Shown here one piece after another: positions 11,765-22,935 of a stretch of 64,000 nucleotides of DNA. Source of the stretch: Vicia villosa (taxonomy: Eukaryota; Streptophyta; Magnoliopsida; Fabales; Fabaceae); NCBI RefSeq assembly GCF_029867415.1, contig NW_026705236.1, forward strand, positions 434,001 to 498,000, given 5' to 3'. The notes beneath the pieces were generated by a model. The model was not told where the DNA came from, made no database searches, and saw only the letters and a program-made list of their open reading frames with translations. The position numbers and the translations under genes are program-made. Position 1 is the first letter of the stretch. The number at the start of each line of letters is the position of its first letter.

Positions 11765-12935
11765 TTTATTTTTTTTGTGTGAGCAAGTTAATATATAATA
11801 GAGAACTAAGGGTTCTCGAACCTTGATACACAAAGAAACGGAAAAATCCGAACAAAAAGAAAAAATTACAAGTCAATTACATTACGAGAGAAATAAAATC
11901 GGATCCTTACTAATTACTCGTAAAAGGAGTAATTAGGATGAGTACTTTTTCCACAAAAAGACCACTTCCAAACTAGGAGTTTTATGTTCCAAACCGTATC
12001 ATTAATGTTTCATCCCTCCTCCCGGAAACATGCCCCATTCCACAAAATCCATAAAGTCCAAGTTGTGGCGAGCCAAACTACATCTGCCTTACTATGTTCA
12101 ACCTTTTGTGTACAAAAGAATGAATCTCAATCCATAAAATTAGACAAACACTCATCCTCCATTCTATTCACTTTACCTACCCAAAGAGCTAATTCGCTCC
12201 ATATTTTCTTAACCACAAAGCAACAAAAGAAATAGTGGTTCCTACTCTCTTCAACCAAACAAAAAAAAAGCATTTTAATTTGTCTAAAGGAATAGAAATA
12301 CCTCTATGAGACAAGAGGTCTTTGATTGGAATTCTATCAAGAAGGAGTCTCCACCCAAAAGCCTTAATTTTGAAAGGAACCTCCGCTTTCCACACTAGCC
12401 GAAAAACATAGTCATTCTTGGTATGAGGTCCATAAGGAATAAGTGCATTCCTATAGAAAACATAACACGCCGTCACGGAGAAATCCAAGCCATTTTTACA
12501 AGCCCATGAAACTGAATCTTTACCCTCCTTAAAACCACCAAATTCCTCCAACTTCTCCCGAAATAAAATTAATTTACTCCGAAAATTGTAATCTTCTAAA
12601 AAAGCCAAGGACACATCAAAATCTCCCCACCGCCACACTACGTCCACCCACCCCCCCCCCATAGCCGCCACCGACACCCCTTTTAAACAAGAGGCCGCAT
12701 AAATATCCAGGAAAAAATCCTTCAAAATAAGCCCCTCAAACCATTTAGCTTCCCAAAATGGGGTGTTAAACCATTGTGAACATCAAAACAACTACAATCG
12801 ACCATGGGGTCGTTATGGGATCCTTTACCGATCTTAACAATATTTTTCCACCATGAAGAGGTAGAAGAAATAGTAAAAGAAGAAGAGTAAGAAGAAGAAG
12901 CTTTAACAATGTCTAAAAACAAGATTTATGGAATC
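11765..12935 (-). pseudogene. LINE remnant with reverse-transcriptase zinc-binding domain (zf-RVT)
   Basis: On the minus strand 12725-12189 encodes DVVWRWGDFDVSLAFLED followed by VFRLVWKAEVPFKIKAFGWR and DRIPIKDLLSHRGISI. That is the zf-RVT domain found near the end of plant LINE ORF2. Coding similarity continues a little upstream (12922-12722, out of frame), and the expected downstream Cys residues are lost. A T-run at 11769-11776 (A-run on the minus strand) may be the old poly(A) end. It is 5' truncated with no RT core, as is normal for LINE insertions. A C-run at about 12648-12660 marks a mutation-prone site. Confidence 0.65.
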
Positions 12936-12951
12936 CCTTCTCTGATTAGAG

Positions 12952-14088
12952 TGTTAGCGAAAAAACGATAAAATGCAGAAAAATAAAGAACACAAGAAAT
13001 TATACTAGTTTTTCTCATGGTGCAAAATTATGTCTAGTCCCCTTACAAAATATAAGAGATTTTCAATATTGTTAGAATATGTACAAGCTTCATCGTAAGA
13101 CTCGTATTACAATATTCTAACAAACACACTAAGACAACACCCCACTATTTTAGAATACAACGATGAAGAAAGAAACCCACTTTCTTCTTACTAACACAAC
13201 AACTTTTGAATCAAGATATATAGCTTTTCTTGACTACAATTAATAAATATATTACAATGAGTTTTCTTATCTTTGTACAAAACTATGATCCACTTGAAAA
13301 ACATGGACTTGAAAAATAGAAAAAGAGTAAGTTGGATTGGTGTTTAAATTTTTAACAAAGAGGTAACTATGATATGTGGAGTTTAGGGCTATTTATACTT
13401 CCTAGAAAACCCATTCAATTAGTGGCAATCATTCTCAAACATTCCATGAACAAATGCACTAATTTGACACAGTTACAACATAAAAAATTGCATTGGTTCA
13501 AACTTGTATTTGACTACATCATATGTGTATTCAACTACAGACTTTTCAACGTTCAAAATTTTTGAAAATTCCCAGCTTGTATTCGAATATGGGTGGTCGT
13601 ATTCAACTACAATTGTGTCAATGTTGCTTTTCTTTGACATTTGTAGTCGACTACAACAATATTGTATTCTACTACATATTACCCATAACATACTTCTGTG
13701 TGCAATGGTATTCGACTACCACTAGTCTGTATTTGCTATAGAGTGTCCATAATTTCCTTTTGTTGGCATACGTATTCGACTACAAACATGTTGTATTCGA
13801 CTACAAATTTGAAAACTAGCAAAAATGACTTTTTGAAATCTTTTTAAAATCTTCAACACTTTGAAATATGTTTTCATGTATGTGCTAAAGTTTTAAGATG
13901 AAAAAGAAGATTTCTTATGAGAAATTTAAAGTACCAATAATGAATTTGCAATATGTACCTTGAATTACATAGATTCTCTAGCAATAAGATGGTTTGCTTC
14001 CTTTGCATAAAAAGTTTACATTGATCTTAATCTTTGTCTTCATCAAAAACATGAGTGTCATGAACCTTGCATAATTACACCTATAACA
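12952..14088 (-). repeat. Probable copia-type LTR carrying paired TATTCGACTAC motifs
   Basis: On the minus strand the segment starts TGTTATAGGTG (14088) and ends CGCTAACA (12952). It is followed by ATCAGAG, which resembles the tail of the common initiator-Met primer site. No matching second LTR or target duplication was found, so this is a candidate only. Its most regular content is five pairs of a TGTATTCGACTACA-like motif between 13505 and 13806. Confidence 0.42.
13505..13806. repeat. Five paired TGTATTCGACTACA-type dyads, about 21 bp apart
   Basis: Ten related 14-mers occur as five pairs starting at 13505/13526, 13578/13598, 13642/13663, 13707/13728 and 13771/13792. Four pairs are spaced 21 bp and one 20 bp. 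The third pair begins with the perfect 16-bp palindrome TTGTAGTCGACTACAA (13641-13656). Pair-to-pair spacing is 73, 64, 65 and 64 bp. Nothing in the spacers is as well conserved as the dyads. Confidence 0.7.
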
Positions 14089-14388
14089 TCAATGTTGATT
14101 GGGGAAGTAACAAAAAGAGGTAAAAATCAACATGGTGGAAGGCCTTATTTAAGATAGATACGAGAAAATGCATAATTGATTTTGATTTTACAGGAAAAAA
14201 ATCTTTTCAATCTAGGAAAATGAAGTAGTATTCCTTTTTGATCTACTGCTTGGAGTGGACAAAACTCTTTGAAACACTTATTTACCGACCAATATAAAAC
14301 TAACAATAATTAGGATGATCCGATGAAGAAAATGGGGTCCCGGTGTAATAAGGTTTGGCCTTAAAATGGTCTAGGGGTCCCAAGCCTC

Positions 14389-14710
14389 ATGCTAGCTAAT
14401 CTTCATCCCAACATGCAGGAATTGTATGCTCATATGGCTGAACAGGTTCCAAAAGAAGGAGTTGAAGACAATGTGGGTTGGAAGCCGAATTTGCTTTCAA
14501 GATACTTTGTAAAAACTTGCTATGATTTATTAATAAAAGACAAGAACCATGAAGATCTAGAAGGAGAAAAGGAAGCAACTTTTTAAAACTTGTAGAAAGT
14601 TCAAGTGTCTTTCAAGACAAAAACTTTTGGTTGAAGGTTTTTTTTTTAATCGGCTTCTAGTAAAGACCAAGTGAGAAGAAGAGGAATAAGTTGGTGGCTT
14701 GAAAATGGTT
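14389..14710 (+). pseudogene. Short LINE zf-RVT remnant
   Basis: The plus strand reads VGWKPNLLSRYFVKTCYDLL. After a frame break it continues VSFKTKTFG and KDQVRRRGISWW, matching the order of residues in the zf-RVT region of plant LINE ORF2. It is interrupted by stops and by a long T-run (14638-14648). This is a second LINE fragment, opposite in orientation to the one at 11.8-12.9 kb. Confidence 0.45.
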
Positions 14711-15733
14711 AACTACAGCAGATATTTTAAATTCCAACTCTGATAACTATTTTTTTATTTTGTATGGCTCATCTAAGTTGTATGTGCTTAAGTTGTTGGT
14801 TTAGAATCCTTAAGTAATCCCTATTCAATAAAAGAGAATTTCTCAATGCATTCCATGATTCTCTCAACCACCTGGCGAATTTCCATTTATGCCCCCTACT
14901 TTCGTAGTTGTACATCCGAAAGCACTTTTTTTCAAAAAAGTTAGTTTTTTCCGTAGATGCATCTATGGAAGCGTAAAAAACCATAGTAAACGATGGGAAA
15001 ATATAATGAATTTCAGTTTAGCAATTCTTCCGTTGGTACATCTACGGAACGCGTTAAAAAAGAGTATTATGTAGTTGCACCTAACAAACAATTGCTGATT
15101 TATTTTAAAAACTTTTTATAGAATCGAGCTCGTGGTGACATTCTGCTTCGAATGGTGTATTCATTTGCTTGAAACAGTTAAGAATCATGATTTTCCATAG
15201 TATATCAAAGTAGTGTAATGTAAATGTAATGGTATATATAATACACGAAAAGAAAACATCTTACAAATAGTGTAAAACATAATAAAAATAAAATTACATC
15301 AATCTAATAAAAATACAGACATCAAAAGTGTCTCAAATTGAGACCGATGAGACTAGTAGTTCTAATCCATATTCAAACAAAATAAGACCCCAAAAAAAGC
15401 CTAGCCAACATCAACAGTAAAACATAATTTCGTTGACGCTATCCAAGATAACTGAACTCTCCCGGAGCATAGTCGACCAACACATTACCATGTGTTGTAA
15501 GATGAAAATAGATTCAGTGCAGAGCAGCTAAAAAGTTTTAGTTGTTTTAAATTACGTTTAACATAAGTTATTAGTAAAACTTTGTAGTTGATTTGCACTT
15601 TATCTAATTTCATCATACAACACATGGTAATGTTGGTCGACTATGCTCCGGGAGAGTTCAGTTATCTTGGATAACTTTAGAGAAGTTATGTTTTACTGTT
15701 GATGTTAGCTAGGCTTTTTGGGGCCTTATTTTG

Positions 15734-16076
15734 TGACGCAGTCGGAAGCCGCCCAAAGGAATAGCAACCGCTAAACCTTGAATGAAAACAGGGTTGCAAG
15801 CGCAAACCCTATAGATAAGCTCTGGAGTCCACCAGGAATAAAGAAAACTTTGGATTCTATTATAATAAAAGAGATAATCCTTATGGCCATGCCAAAGGTC
15901 TTTAAATACAGAAAACAAATAAACCCTATTGGGCCTTATGGGCCTTTACTCCAAAACAAAATTAAATAAAACAAATAAAATAGAAATTGCTTAAATATTA
16001 AAACTAAAATTGCTTAAATATTAAAATGCTTTCCGACGTGCGATTTCTCTTTGATACGCACAATCCTCCTACATCA
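15734..16076 (-). repeat. 3' LTR of the gag-protease element
   Basis: 343 bp. It is a direct repeat of 18089-18431 with differences at four positions (C/G, C/G, C/T, A/T), about 1.2 percent. Confidence 0.9.
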
Positions 16077-18040
16077 GTCTCCTTCACTTCTGAAGAACTC
16101 GACCCCGAGTTCTCTTCTTGATAAAGAACTTCATCTGGCAGCTTGCTATAATTGTAAGTACCAACTGAAAACCTCTCCTTACGCCGAAACGCCATCACAT
16201 CTTCTCCCACATTGAAAACTTTGATTTCCATGTGTTTATCTCGCATAGGAGGCAAATCGTTTGCCAGCTCATCTGCGGTCAACTCCGTGAAATCCTTTAG
16301 GATCCCTAGCAGTTCTTCTGGAATTGTTTCCTCCTTTACAGCATTCATCAACCCTTTGATCACCACTGGACAGAAACATTCAGTTTCTTTTACAACCTCA
16401 TCAAGTTCCTTTTCACTCTGCGTCATCATCAAGAATCTAGGATTCTTTCCTCCTGGATTCTTATCAAAGTGCAAAACAGGAGCCATAGCAATTTTATGTG
16501 TGCCCCATGTAAACATCATCACATTATCCCGTCCTCGATAAGTGATATCATTATCAAATTGCCAAGGCCTACCAAGTAAAATATGACAAACATCCATATC
16601 AAGAACATCACAAAGTACCTCTTCTCTATAATGTTTTCCGATGGAGATAGGAACTCTGCAGGTTAGTGTTACTCGAACTTGGGAGCCCTTACTTACCCAA
16701 CCGAGGTTGTACGGCTTCTCATGTGGTTTTGTGGACAACTTCAAATAATCTACCAATTTTTTCGACACCAGATTCTCCATGCTGCCACTATCCACAATTA
16801 GATTACACACTTTGTTCTTGATAGAACAATGTGTCTTGAACAAATTCTTGCGCTGCCCTTCGTCTTTGGATGCTAGTAACATTCGCTGCAACACAAAATT
16901 TACCCTCTCATCAGATTCTTCCACCGCAAACTCAACATCGGCATACTCATTGTTCTTAACTGTAGAATCTTCTCTTTCCTCATTTTTCTCCCTTTCTTCC
17001 ACAACAGCAGCGACTCTTCTTGTTGGACAAACATTTGATTTGTGGCCTCTTCCGTTACAACGATAACATGTGTCTATAGCGGGTCTAGCATATGGATTAT
17101 TTGGCCTCTGAATTGGTGCTTTACCTTGGTGCACACTGCTAGAGCTTCTAGCCCCCTTATTCTCAAGATTGAAATCCCGGGGTGTTGCATTCTTTTCCTT
17201 GTCACCTGCTGATTCCCAGTTACTTTGGGGTGAATACCTTTCAATGGACGAGAAATTTCGAGGGGATTTCTCCATCAATTCCGCCTTCAAAGCCAAACTG
17301 GATGCTTCAGCTATGGTCCATACAGTTTGTAAACCCATCTTCTCCTGCAAGGATCCTTTCAGGCCACTGATGTATCGAGCCACTTTCTGGATTTCTGATT
17401 CTCCTAATTCATTGCGCTCAGAAAACCGCAGGAACTCAGCTGTGTATTCAGTCACGGTTCTCTTGCTCTGAACACACTCGATGTACATCTTATAAAGAAT
17501 CTACTCATAATCCTCTGGTAAAAATCGCTCCAGCATCAATTGTTTCATTCTTCTCCAAGTTCTGGCTGGCCCCTTTCTTTGTCTCTGCCTTTGAACAACA
17601 AGTTTATCCCACCAGACAGCTGCAGTACTTTTAAGCCTGATCGCAACCATCTTGACTTGCTTGTTCTCAGGGACACCCATAACGTCGAAGAACCTGTCGA
17701 CGTCGATCTGCCAATCAAGAAACTCCTCCACTCCCATAGTTCCGTAGAACAATGGAATATCAGCCTTCACTCGATAGTCATGGTTGTTCTGTAGATTCCC
17801 CCGATTGTCCTCTTCATCGTGAGGTTCTTCTTCATCAGAACTCGAATCTTCGACACAGTTTCCACCCCGTAGAACCCTAATCGGTTCCCCTCTCCTGTCT
17901 CTTCGCCGATTCCCATTGTTGTTGGCGTTGTTCGCCTGATTTGCTAAATTCGCCATCTGTTCAGTCAAAGCAGTTAGAGCCGCGGTAAAAGCGTGGTAAT
18001 TCCCTCAAGATCTGCTTTGGTCACCGGTTGATCCGCCATA
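16077..18040 (-). pseudogene. Gag-protease polyprotein fused in frame to integrase C-terminal remnant
   Basis: The frame begins [13 protein letters not shown] (18040). It shifts by one base near 17990 and reopens at the TEQMANLAN block; a TAG at 17501-17503 then interrupts it. Gag contains [19 protein letters not shown] and VWWDKL. A zinc knuckle CYRCNGRGHKSNVC follows, then the aspartic protease active site NLIVDSGSMENLV. After the linker that normally precedes RT (DELANDLPPMRD) the protein jumps to KHMEIKVFNVGEDVMAFRRK, which resembles the far C-terminus of gypsy integrase. RT, RNase H and the integrase core were therefore lost by an in-frame deletion. Reading stops inside the 3' LTR at 16004. 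Confidence 0.8.
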
Positions 18041-18071
18041 GTTGTCAAGCTACGAAAAGAACAGGAGAAAA

Positions 18072-18088
18072 CCTGCTCTGATGTCAAC
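18072..18088 (-). other. Primer binding site of the gag-protease element
   Basis: The minus strand reads GTTGACATCAGAGCAGG immediately after the LTR. It matches the initiator-Met tRNA type site (TTGGTATCAGAGC) except for two substituted bases. Confidence 0.65.
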
Positions 18089-18431
18089 TGACGCAGTCGG
18101 AAGCCGCCCAAAGGAATAGCAAGCGCTAAACCTTGAATGAAAACAGGGTTGCAAGCGCAAACCCTATAGATAAGCTCTGGAGTCCACCAGGAATAAAGAA
18201 AACTTTGGATTCTATTATAATAAAAGAGATAATCGTTATGGTCATGCCAAAGGTCTTTAAATACAGAAAACAAATAAACCCTATTGGGCCTTATGGGCCT
18301 TTACTCCAAAACAAAATTAAATAAAACAAATAAAATAGAAATTGCTTAAATATTAAAACTAAAATTGCTTAAATATTAAAATGCTTTCCGACGTGCGATT
18401 TCTCTTTGATACGCACAATCCTCCTACTTCA
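18089..18431 (-). repeat. 5' LTR of the gag-protease element
   Basis: 343 bp, ending next to the TTTTG target duplication at 18432-18436. It pairs with the left LTR at about 98.8 percent identity by eye. Confidence 0.9.
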
Positions 18432-19417
18432 TTTTGTTTGAATATGGAACTTATGTTTTGCTGTTGATGTTGATGCATGTTGTGTAATCCTCCTGGTCGG
18501 CCATAACGTATGCGTAATACAACTAAAGCCGAATTAGATACAATTAAATTAGAAAAAAAATATTTTTCTATATTCCGTAGATACAGCTATGGAATGACCT
18601 AACGTTCATCTCTTCCGTAGATGCATCTACGGAAGTTTCTTAAACCTCCAAAATTCAATAATGGCGTCGGGTCACTGTTGCAGAGGGTTAAAAACCCCAT
18701 TTTGGTGGCTTGAACGTCATTTTAACACATCAAATAGCACCTACATTGTCTCTGAACTATATTTCTAAAACTATTCAATCATTTTTACATCCAGAAATCG
18801 AATTCTAACTCTATTACAAATACTCTTAAATAACTCGAAAAGTCGAAAACTTACCAATTAAATTGAGTTTTGAACTTGATGGATGTGTTGATAGTTGATG
18901 TGGACGTTATCGGCCGAACTCGAGAGAAAGAAAATAAGCTTTGGGAAAATTTGATTTTTGAGGTTGAGAGAGTATGAGAGTTGAAGAAGAGAAAAGTGGA
19001 GAATGGGGAGGAGAAGAGTGTGGTGCAAATTATAACATCAAATTCTTCAGTAGATGCATCTACGGAAGTTTTTGTATGTGCATCTACGGAACAAAATAAC
19101 GTTGAACAAAAAAAATGCTTTCAAAAATGCGTCTACGAAAACATGAGGACAATTTTGTTAATTTGTACGTGCGTGAGAGATCCATGTGGTCTAGTTAAAA
19201 ATTCTTGCTCATTAAAAAAGAAAGAAAAAAAAAACCTTTAAAAAATAATTATTTTATTTTATCTGCCCTGCCTATTATTCCATCTCTTTTTTCTCCGTTC
19301 ATCATGTCCGAACCTTCCCAGTTCCCACCTTTTTCCAATCATGGCGGCGTATCCTGATTCAAAACCCTAAACCCAACCCTCCACTTCACCGTTCCTCAAT
19401 TTCCTCATCAAACTCCA

Positions 19418-20173
19418 ATGGCCACTGCACTCGCTCTCAGATTCAGATCCAATCTAACCCGCACCGCCTCCCTCTTCACCTCCTCTCTTCGTCCACCACT
19501 ATCCAAACCCTCGCCGCCACTCTTCTCTTCCCTCTCAACCCACCGTTTCCTCTCCACAGCACGCCGCCAACCTACATCGCGCCCCAAGAAAACCGTAGAC
19601 ATCGCCGCCCGCGCTCGGCAACTGCAAGCCAAGCGTCTCTGGACCTACGGCCTCTCATTCGCGACGTTCGCCGGTTTCATCGTCGTCGTTCTGAACAACT
19701 TCCAGGATCAATTAGTCTTCTACGTCACTCCAACCGACGCAATTGAGAAATTCCGAACCAACCCTACCAAAGCCAAGTTCCGATTAGGCGGTCTGGTTCT
19801 CGAAGGAAGTGTGGTGTATCCATCTTCTTCTCCGGGTGTGGAATTCGTGATCACCGATTTGATTACGGACATCGTTGTTCGTCATGAAGGATCTTTGCCG
19901 GATTTGTTTAGAGAGGGACACTCTGTTGTTGCTGAAGGGTTTGTGAAGCCGTTCACCGATGAAATAAAGAAAGATAATTCCTTGAAGAAAGTTTCTGCGA
20001 AGGCTAGAAGTGGAGAGTATTACTTTTCTGCTACTGAAGTTCTTGCAAAGCATGATGAGAAGTATATGCCGAAAGAGGTTGCTGCTTCCATTGAGAAGAA
20101 TAAAAAGATTCTTGAAGAAGCTAATGCTAATGCTGTGCCTGAGGAGAAAGAGAAACCCAACATCGCATCATAG
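19418..20173 (+). CDS. CCME: Cytochrome c-type biogenesis protein CcmE, mitochondrial
   Basis: CcmE is the haem chaperone of the mitochondrial system I cytochrome c maturation pathway. It binds haem covalently in the intermembrane space and passes it to apocytochrome c through the CcmF/CcmH complex. This 251-residue, intronless frame has an Arg/Ser-rich N-terminus (about residues 1-50) typical of a mitochondrial presequence. One membrane helix (about 74-95, LWTYGLSFATFAGFIVVVL) follows, then the OB-fold domain (FYVTPTDAIEKF, FRLGGLVLEGSV, FVITDLITDIVV). The haem-binding His is H212 in KHDEKYMP with Tyr216. A Lys/Glu-rich tail ends the protein. The length fits plant CcmE. The ATG at 19418 is chosen because it precedes the presequence and follows a C-rich leader. 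No breaks were seen, and codon use is GC-richer in the presequence region. Confidence 0.95.
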   Translation: MATALALRFRSNLTRTASLFTSSLRPPLSKPSPPLFSSLSTHRFLSTARRQPTSRPKKTVDIAARARQLQAKRLWTYGLSFATFAGFIVVVLNNFQDQLVFYVTPTDAIEKFRTNPTKAKFRLGGLVLEGSVVYPSSSPGVEFVITDLITDIVVRHEGSLPDLFREGHSVVAEGFVKPFTDEIKKDNSLKKVSAKARSGEYYFSATEVLAKHDEKYMPKEVAASIEKNKKILEEANANAVPEEKEKPNIAS

Positions 20174-20434
20174 TTTGATGGTACGGCTCAACTTTGAATT
20201 TTAGTTTTGTCGAGAACTATATTACAATGTTATGATTTTTTAGGGGTTTGGATTGGTTATTATATAACTATACGGGGGAAAATTTTGTTATAATAATTAG
20301 GAGGAACACAATGCTAAAAAGGAAGAGGATAACCGAAAGAGAGATTAGAAATTTTTTATTGTTATGAGGCTACTGTCTTTTGATTTTTTATGAGGCTACT
20401 GTTATATGTCTTGTTGTAATGTATTGTTTTGCTC

Positions 20435-20440
20435 AATAAA
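20435..20440 (+). terminator. Polyadenylation signal of CcmE gene
   Basis: AATAAA lies about 260 bp after the CcmE stop codon in AT-rich sequence, a usual distance for a plant 3' UTR. Use of the site is inferred. Confidence 0.4.
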
Positions 20441-20459
20441 TATTTACAGGTGATTAACT

Positions 20460-22930
20460 TTTGATTAATTGCAAAATATTCATAAATGAAATGTTTACTA
20501 ATGCTTTGTGGTGGCAATATTTATACATCAAAAAGATCCGAAGTTCAATTTTGCTGTTCCTAGAATGTAATTTACTAATGCTTAGAATATAGAACATTTT
20601 TTAGTAGGATTTTGGTTGTTGCTGCAGGAGTATATACAGAACATAACCTTCTTTGTATGCCCTAGAAAAATAGGGGGATGAGGGGTGTTAGAGATAAGTG
20701 ATATAACAGTGGCCAACTACGTATGTCAGAACCATATTTAGAGATTAGAGGTTGAAGATATTGTTCTTACATGTGGCATATATTTTAACCTGATTGATGA
20801 CTATGAAGTGAGCATATTCTTTCTTCCATTTCCACAGATAAGCCCATCTTTGAGGGAATGGATTCTCTCCATTGATATTAAATTAAGGTCATGTGAAATA
20901 TAGACCTCCAAAACTAAATAGGCGGGGGAAGATTTTATAATATAGAAAGAAATTATAGTGTATGAATGAATAGTGAAGATGATCCAGTGGAGAAAACACA
21001 AACACGTGAGATTTTCAATGAGAGAATCCATTCCCTATCTTTGGAAGTCTTCTTTCTGTTAGGACTATTTGTTTGTGATATGTTATTTTGACGAATTGAT
21101 AGTTTCCAGCTTTGTTGTCATCATTTAGACCTTCAACAAAATAATAGATCAATTGCAACACTTTGTGGTGGTTATTTTTGTTTCTTAAAACTTTTGCTTA
21201 ATGATAGGAGGTCTGGAGATATAGCTCTTAAGTTTCTAATTTATTCCCAATAGTGGTATTATGTGTGTTTATTCAGGTTCTGAAGATGCGCGATTAGCTA
21301 GAGAGATTTCCTTTTTGAGTAAATATTAAATTTAGTTCCTAAAATTGTAGAATCGTATCAATATAATCTTACACTTCATTAATATTCTAAGATGGTCCTT
21401 AGACTCAAATTTTCAATGTGGCTCATCCCTTTGCCTGGATCTGTATCTGTTATCAAATGCATTCTTGGTTACAGTCACTCAGATGGAAGATTCTTAGTTT
21501 CATAAGACTTGGCACATGTTCACGCAAAGAACATTAGTTGAATAACTCCTCTGAAGCAGGTCAGAAAGAGCCACATTATAAGATTTCTCTGTTCAATTCA
21601 GTCTGTCCCTTTTGTTTGAATATATTTATATTAATTTCGGTTTAATCTTCATGATGGACCATGATAATCAATTATTCGATCATTACTGCATTAGAAATTT
21701 AGAATACATGTCTGGACATGCTAACTTCACGTAATAAATGCCCATAAAGGTGTATCTTGGGTAGCTCGTTCTTTGGGCAGCCTATATAGCGGTTTAGCGC
21801 CTATGCTGCAGAAGGATTAAGCCTGACTCATGCCTTGCACTTACTCGCCAATTCCGGGATGTACAGTACCAAACAGGTACTCCATTAGGGAGAAATTTAA
21901 GTAGTAGTGGTATATATAGAGAAAAGGTGCTCTATTAAGGTCCTTCTCTCTCTATTGGTCCTGCACCTTTTAATATTGAAATTTAATGATATAGAATTGT
22001 TGATAGATGATAGAGAATCATTGACACATGATCATTTAGTAAGTTTTTATTTGGGTGCTGACTTTGAAATAGTGAATGCTCAAGTATTATCATTAAAAAA
22101 GATCTGGATCCTCTACTGTTCTTTCTCTGCAGCCATTGGTTCAGCTCTAATAATAGCCATTGGATCTATGTTATGTTTCTTCCTCTTTCAATTAATTGCA
22201 TTTATTTACTACTTTTTTCAACCACTAGATTAGGGCAGGATAGATGGCTGCATGCTATAGGCAAAGATGATCCATGTGCAAAAAATAGTGATGTTTATAT
22301 GTGTGACTCACTTCTGTTCTTAAAATTGAGTTTGTTCATTGATTCTCTTAGTTTGGAACACATGTGACATGTCATCGTATCAATTTAATGCAATTATAGC
22401 TCTTACAAATATCATCACGGCGAAGAATCTGAATGTTTTGTAGTTTGAAATATTGTTAATATAAGGAACTGGTTTATACAAAATTACAGTTTCAGCTGAA
22501 TCTCAAATTTTGTTATCTTGAACTAATTTTAGGCTTAGAACATATGTAGTTCTAACTTCTAATTCTAGAGTATTCAGACTACTATTACTAGTTATGTGTG
22601 AATTTAAACTCCGTATATGCAATATCATTCTTCACTCTAGGTTTGATTTTTATTGGTATTTTGAACAAGAGATGGAAGAACTGCATGATAGCGGCTATAC
22701 ATTTTGTAGTGTAGGATGCTTGGGGAATAATATTAAATAGAAAACTTAGATATAATTTTTATGTGTGGTTTTTAGATATAATTTTTATGTGTGGATTTTA
22801 TTATTTTTCAATGAAAATAGGACAAGTGTATAAATTTTTGTCTATACATATGCAATTTCTTTCTATGTTCAATTTTTAAACGATATTTAAGTACATCTAT
22901 CATATTTTTATTAGAAAAAAAGAAGTAAGA
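20460..22930. other. Intergenic region, nothing recognised
   Basis: About 2.5 kb of AT-rich sequence between CcmE and the MITE-like repeat. Short frames (for example 21907-22233 plus) show no family motif, so I do not call them genes. No RNA gene was recognised. Confidence 0.45.
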
Positions 22931-22935
22931 ATCAC

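Larger units (their letters stand above)
15734..18431 (-). mobile_element. Small non-autonomous gypsy element: two 343-bp LTRs plus gag-protease, TSD TTTTG
   Basis: LTRs lie at 15734-16076 and 18089-18431 (TGACGCAG...TTCA/ATCA on the plus strand), 343 bp each, with four differences counted by eye. The 5-bp duplication TTTTG flanks the element (15729-15733 and 18432-18436). The sense strand is minus. A primer site resembling initiator-Met (GTTGACATCAGAGCAGG, 18088-18072) lies inside the right LTR, and a purine tract GAAGTGAAGGAGAC abuts the left one. The interior is only 2012 bp and encodes Gag and protease with no RT, RNase H or integrase core. It must therefore have moved with enzymes from a relative. 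Confidence 0.9.
15367..18448. mobile_element. Inner foldback/MITE (arms about 140 bp) split by an LTR element
   Basis: The left arm 15367-15507 is nearly the reverse complement of 15609-15733 joined to 18437-18448. Both contain the block GAACTCTCCCGGAGCATAGT or its complement, plus AACATCAACAGTAAAACATAA. A spacer of roughly 100 bp separates the arms. The gag-protease LTR element lies inside the right arm. Removing it together with one TTTTG copy restores the mirror of the left arm, which dates the LTR insertion after the foldback. Confidence 0.7.
14880..19190. mobile_element. Outer foldback-type element with TTCCGTAGATGCATCTACGG repeats
   Basis: The left arm (about 14895-15060) and right arm (about 18570-19150) are inverted relatives: TTTCGTAG...GAAAGCA...TTCCGTAGATGCA on the left is matched in reverse on the right. 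Each arm carries palindromes built on TTCCGTAGATG and its complement: 14949, 15028, 18573, 18612 and 19045. The one at 18612-18635 is a perfect 24-bp palindrome. There is no coding sequence of its own. The core is occupied by a second foldback and an LTR element. The exact ends and target duplication are not clear. Confidence 0.45.

Noticed and set aside
12952..14088. Confirmed solo LTR
   Set aside because: Termini look right but the flanking bases are not a duplicated 5-mer, so it stays a candidate LTR only.
21907..22233. Small hydrophobic protein gene
   Set aside because: No recognised motif, AT-rich context, and no support from neighbouring exons.
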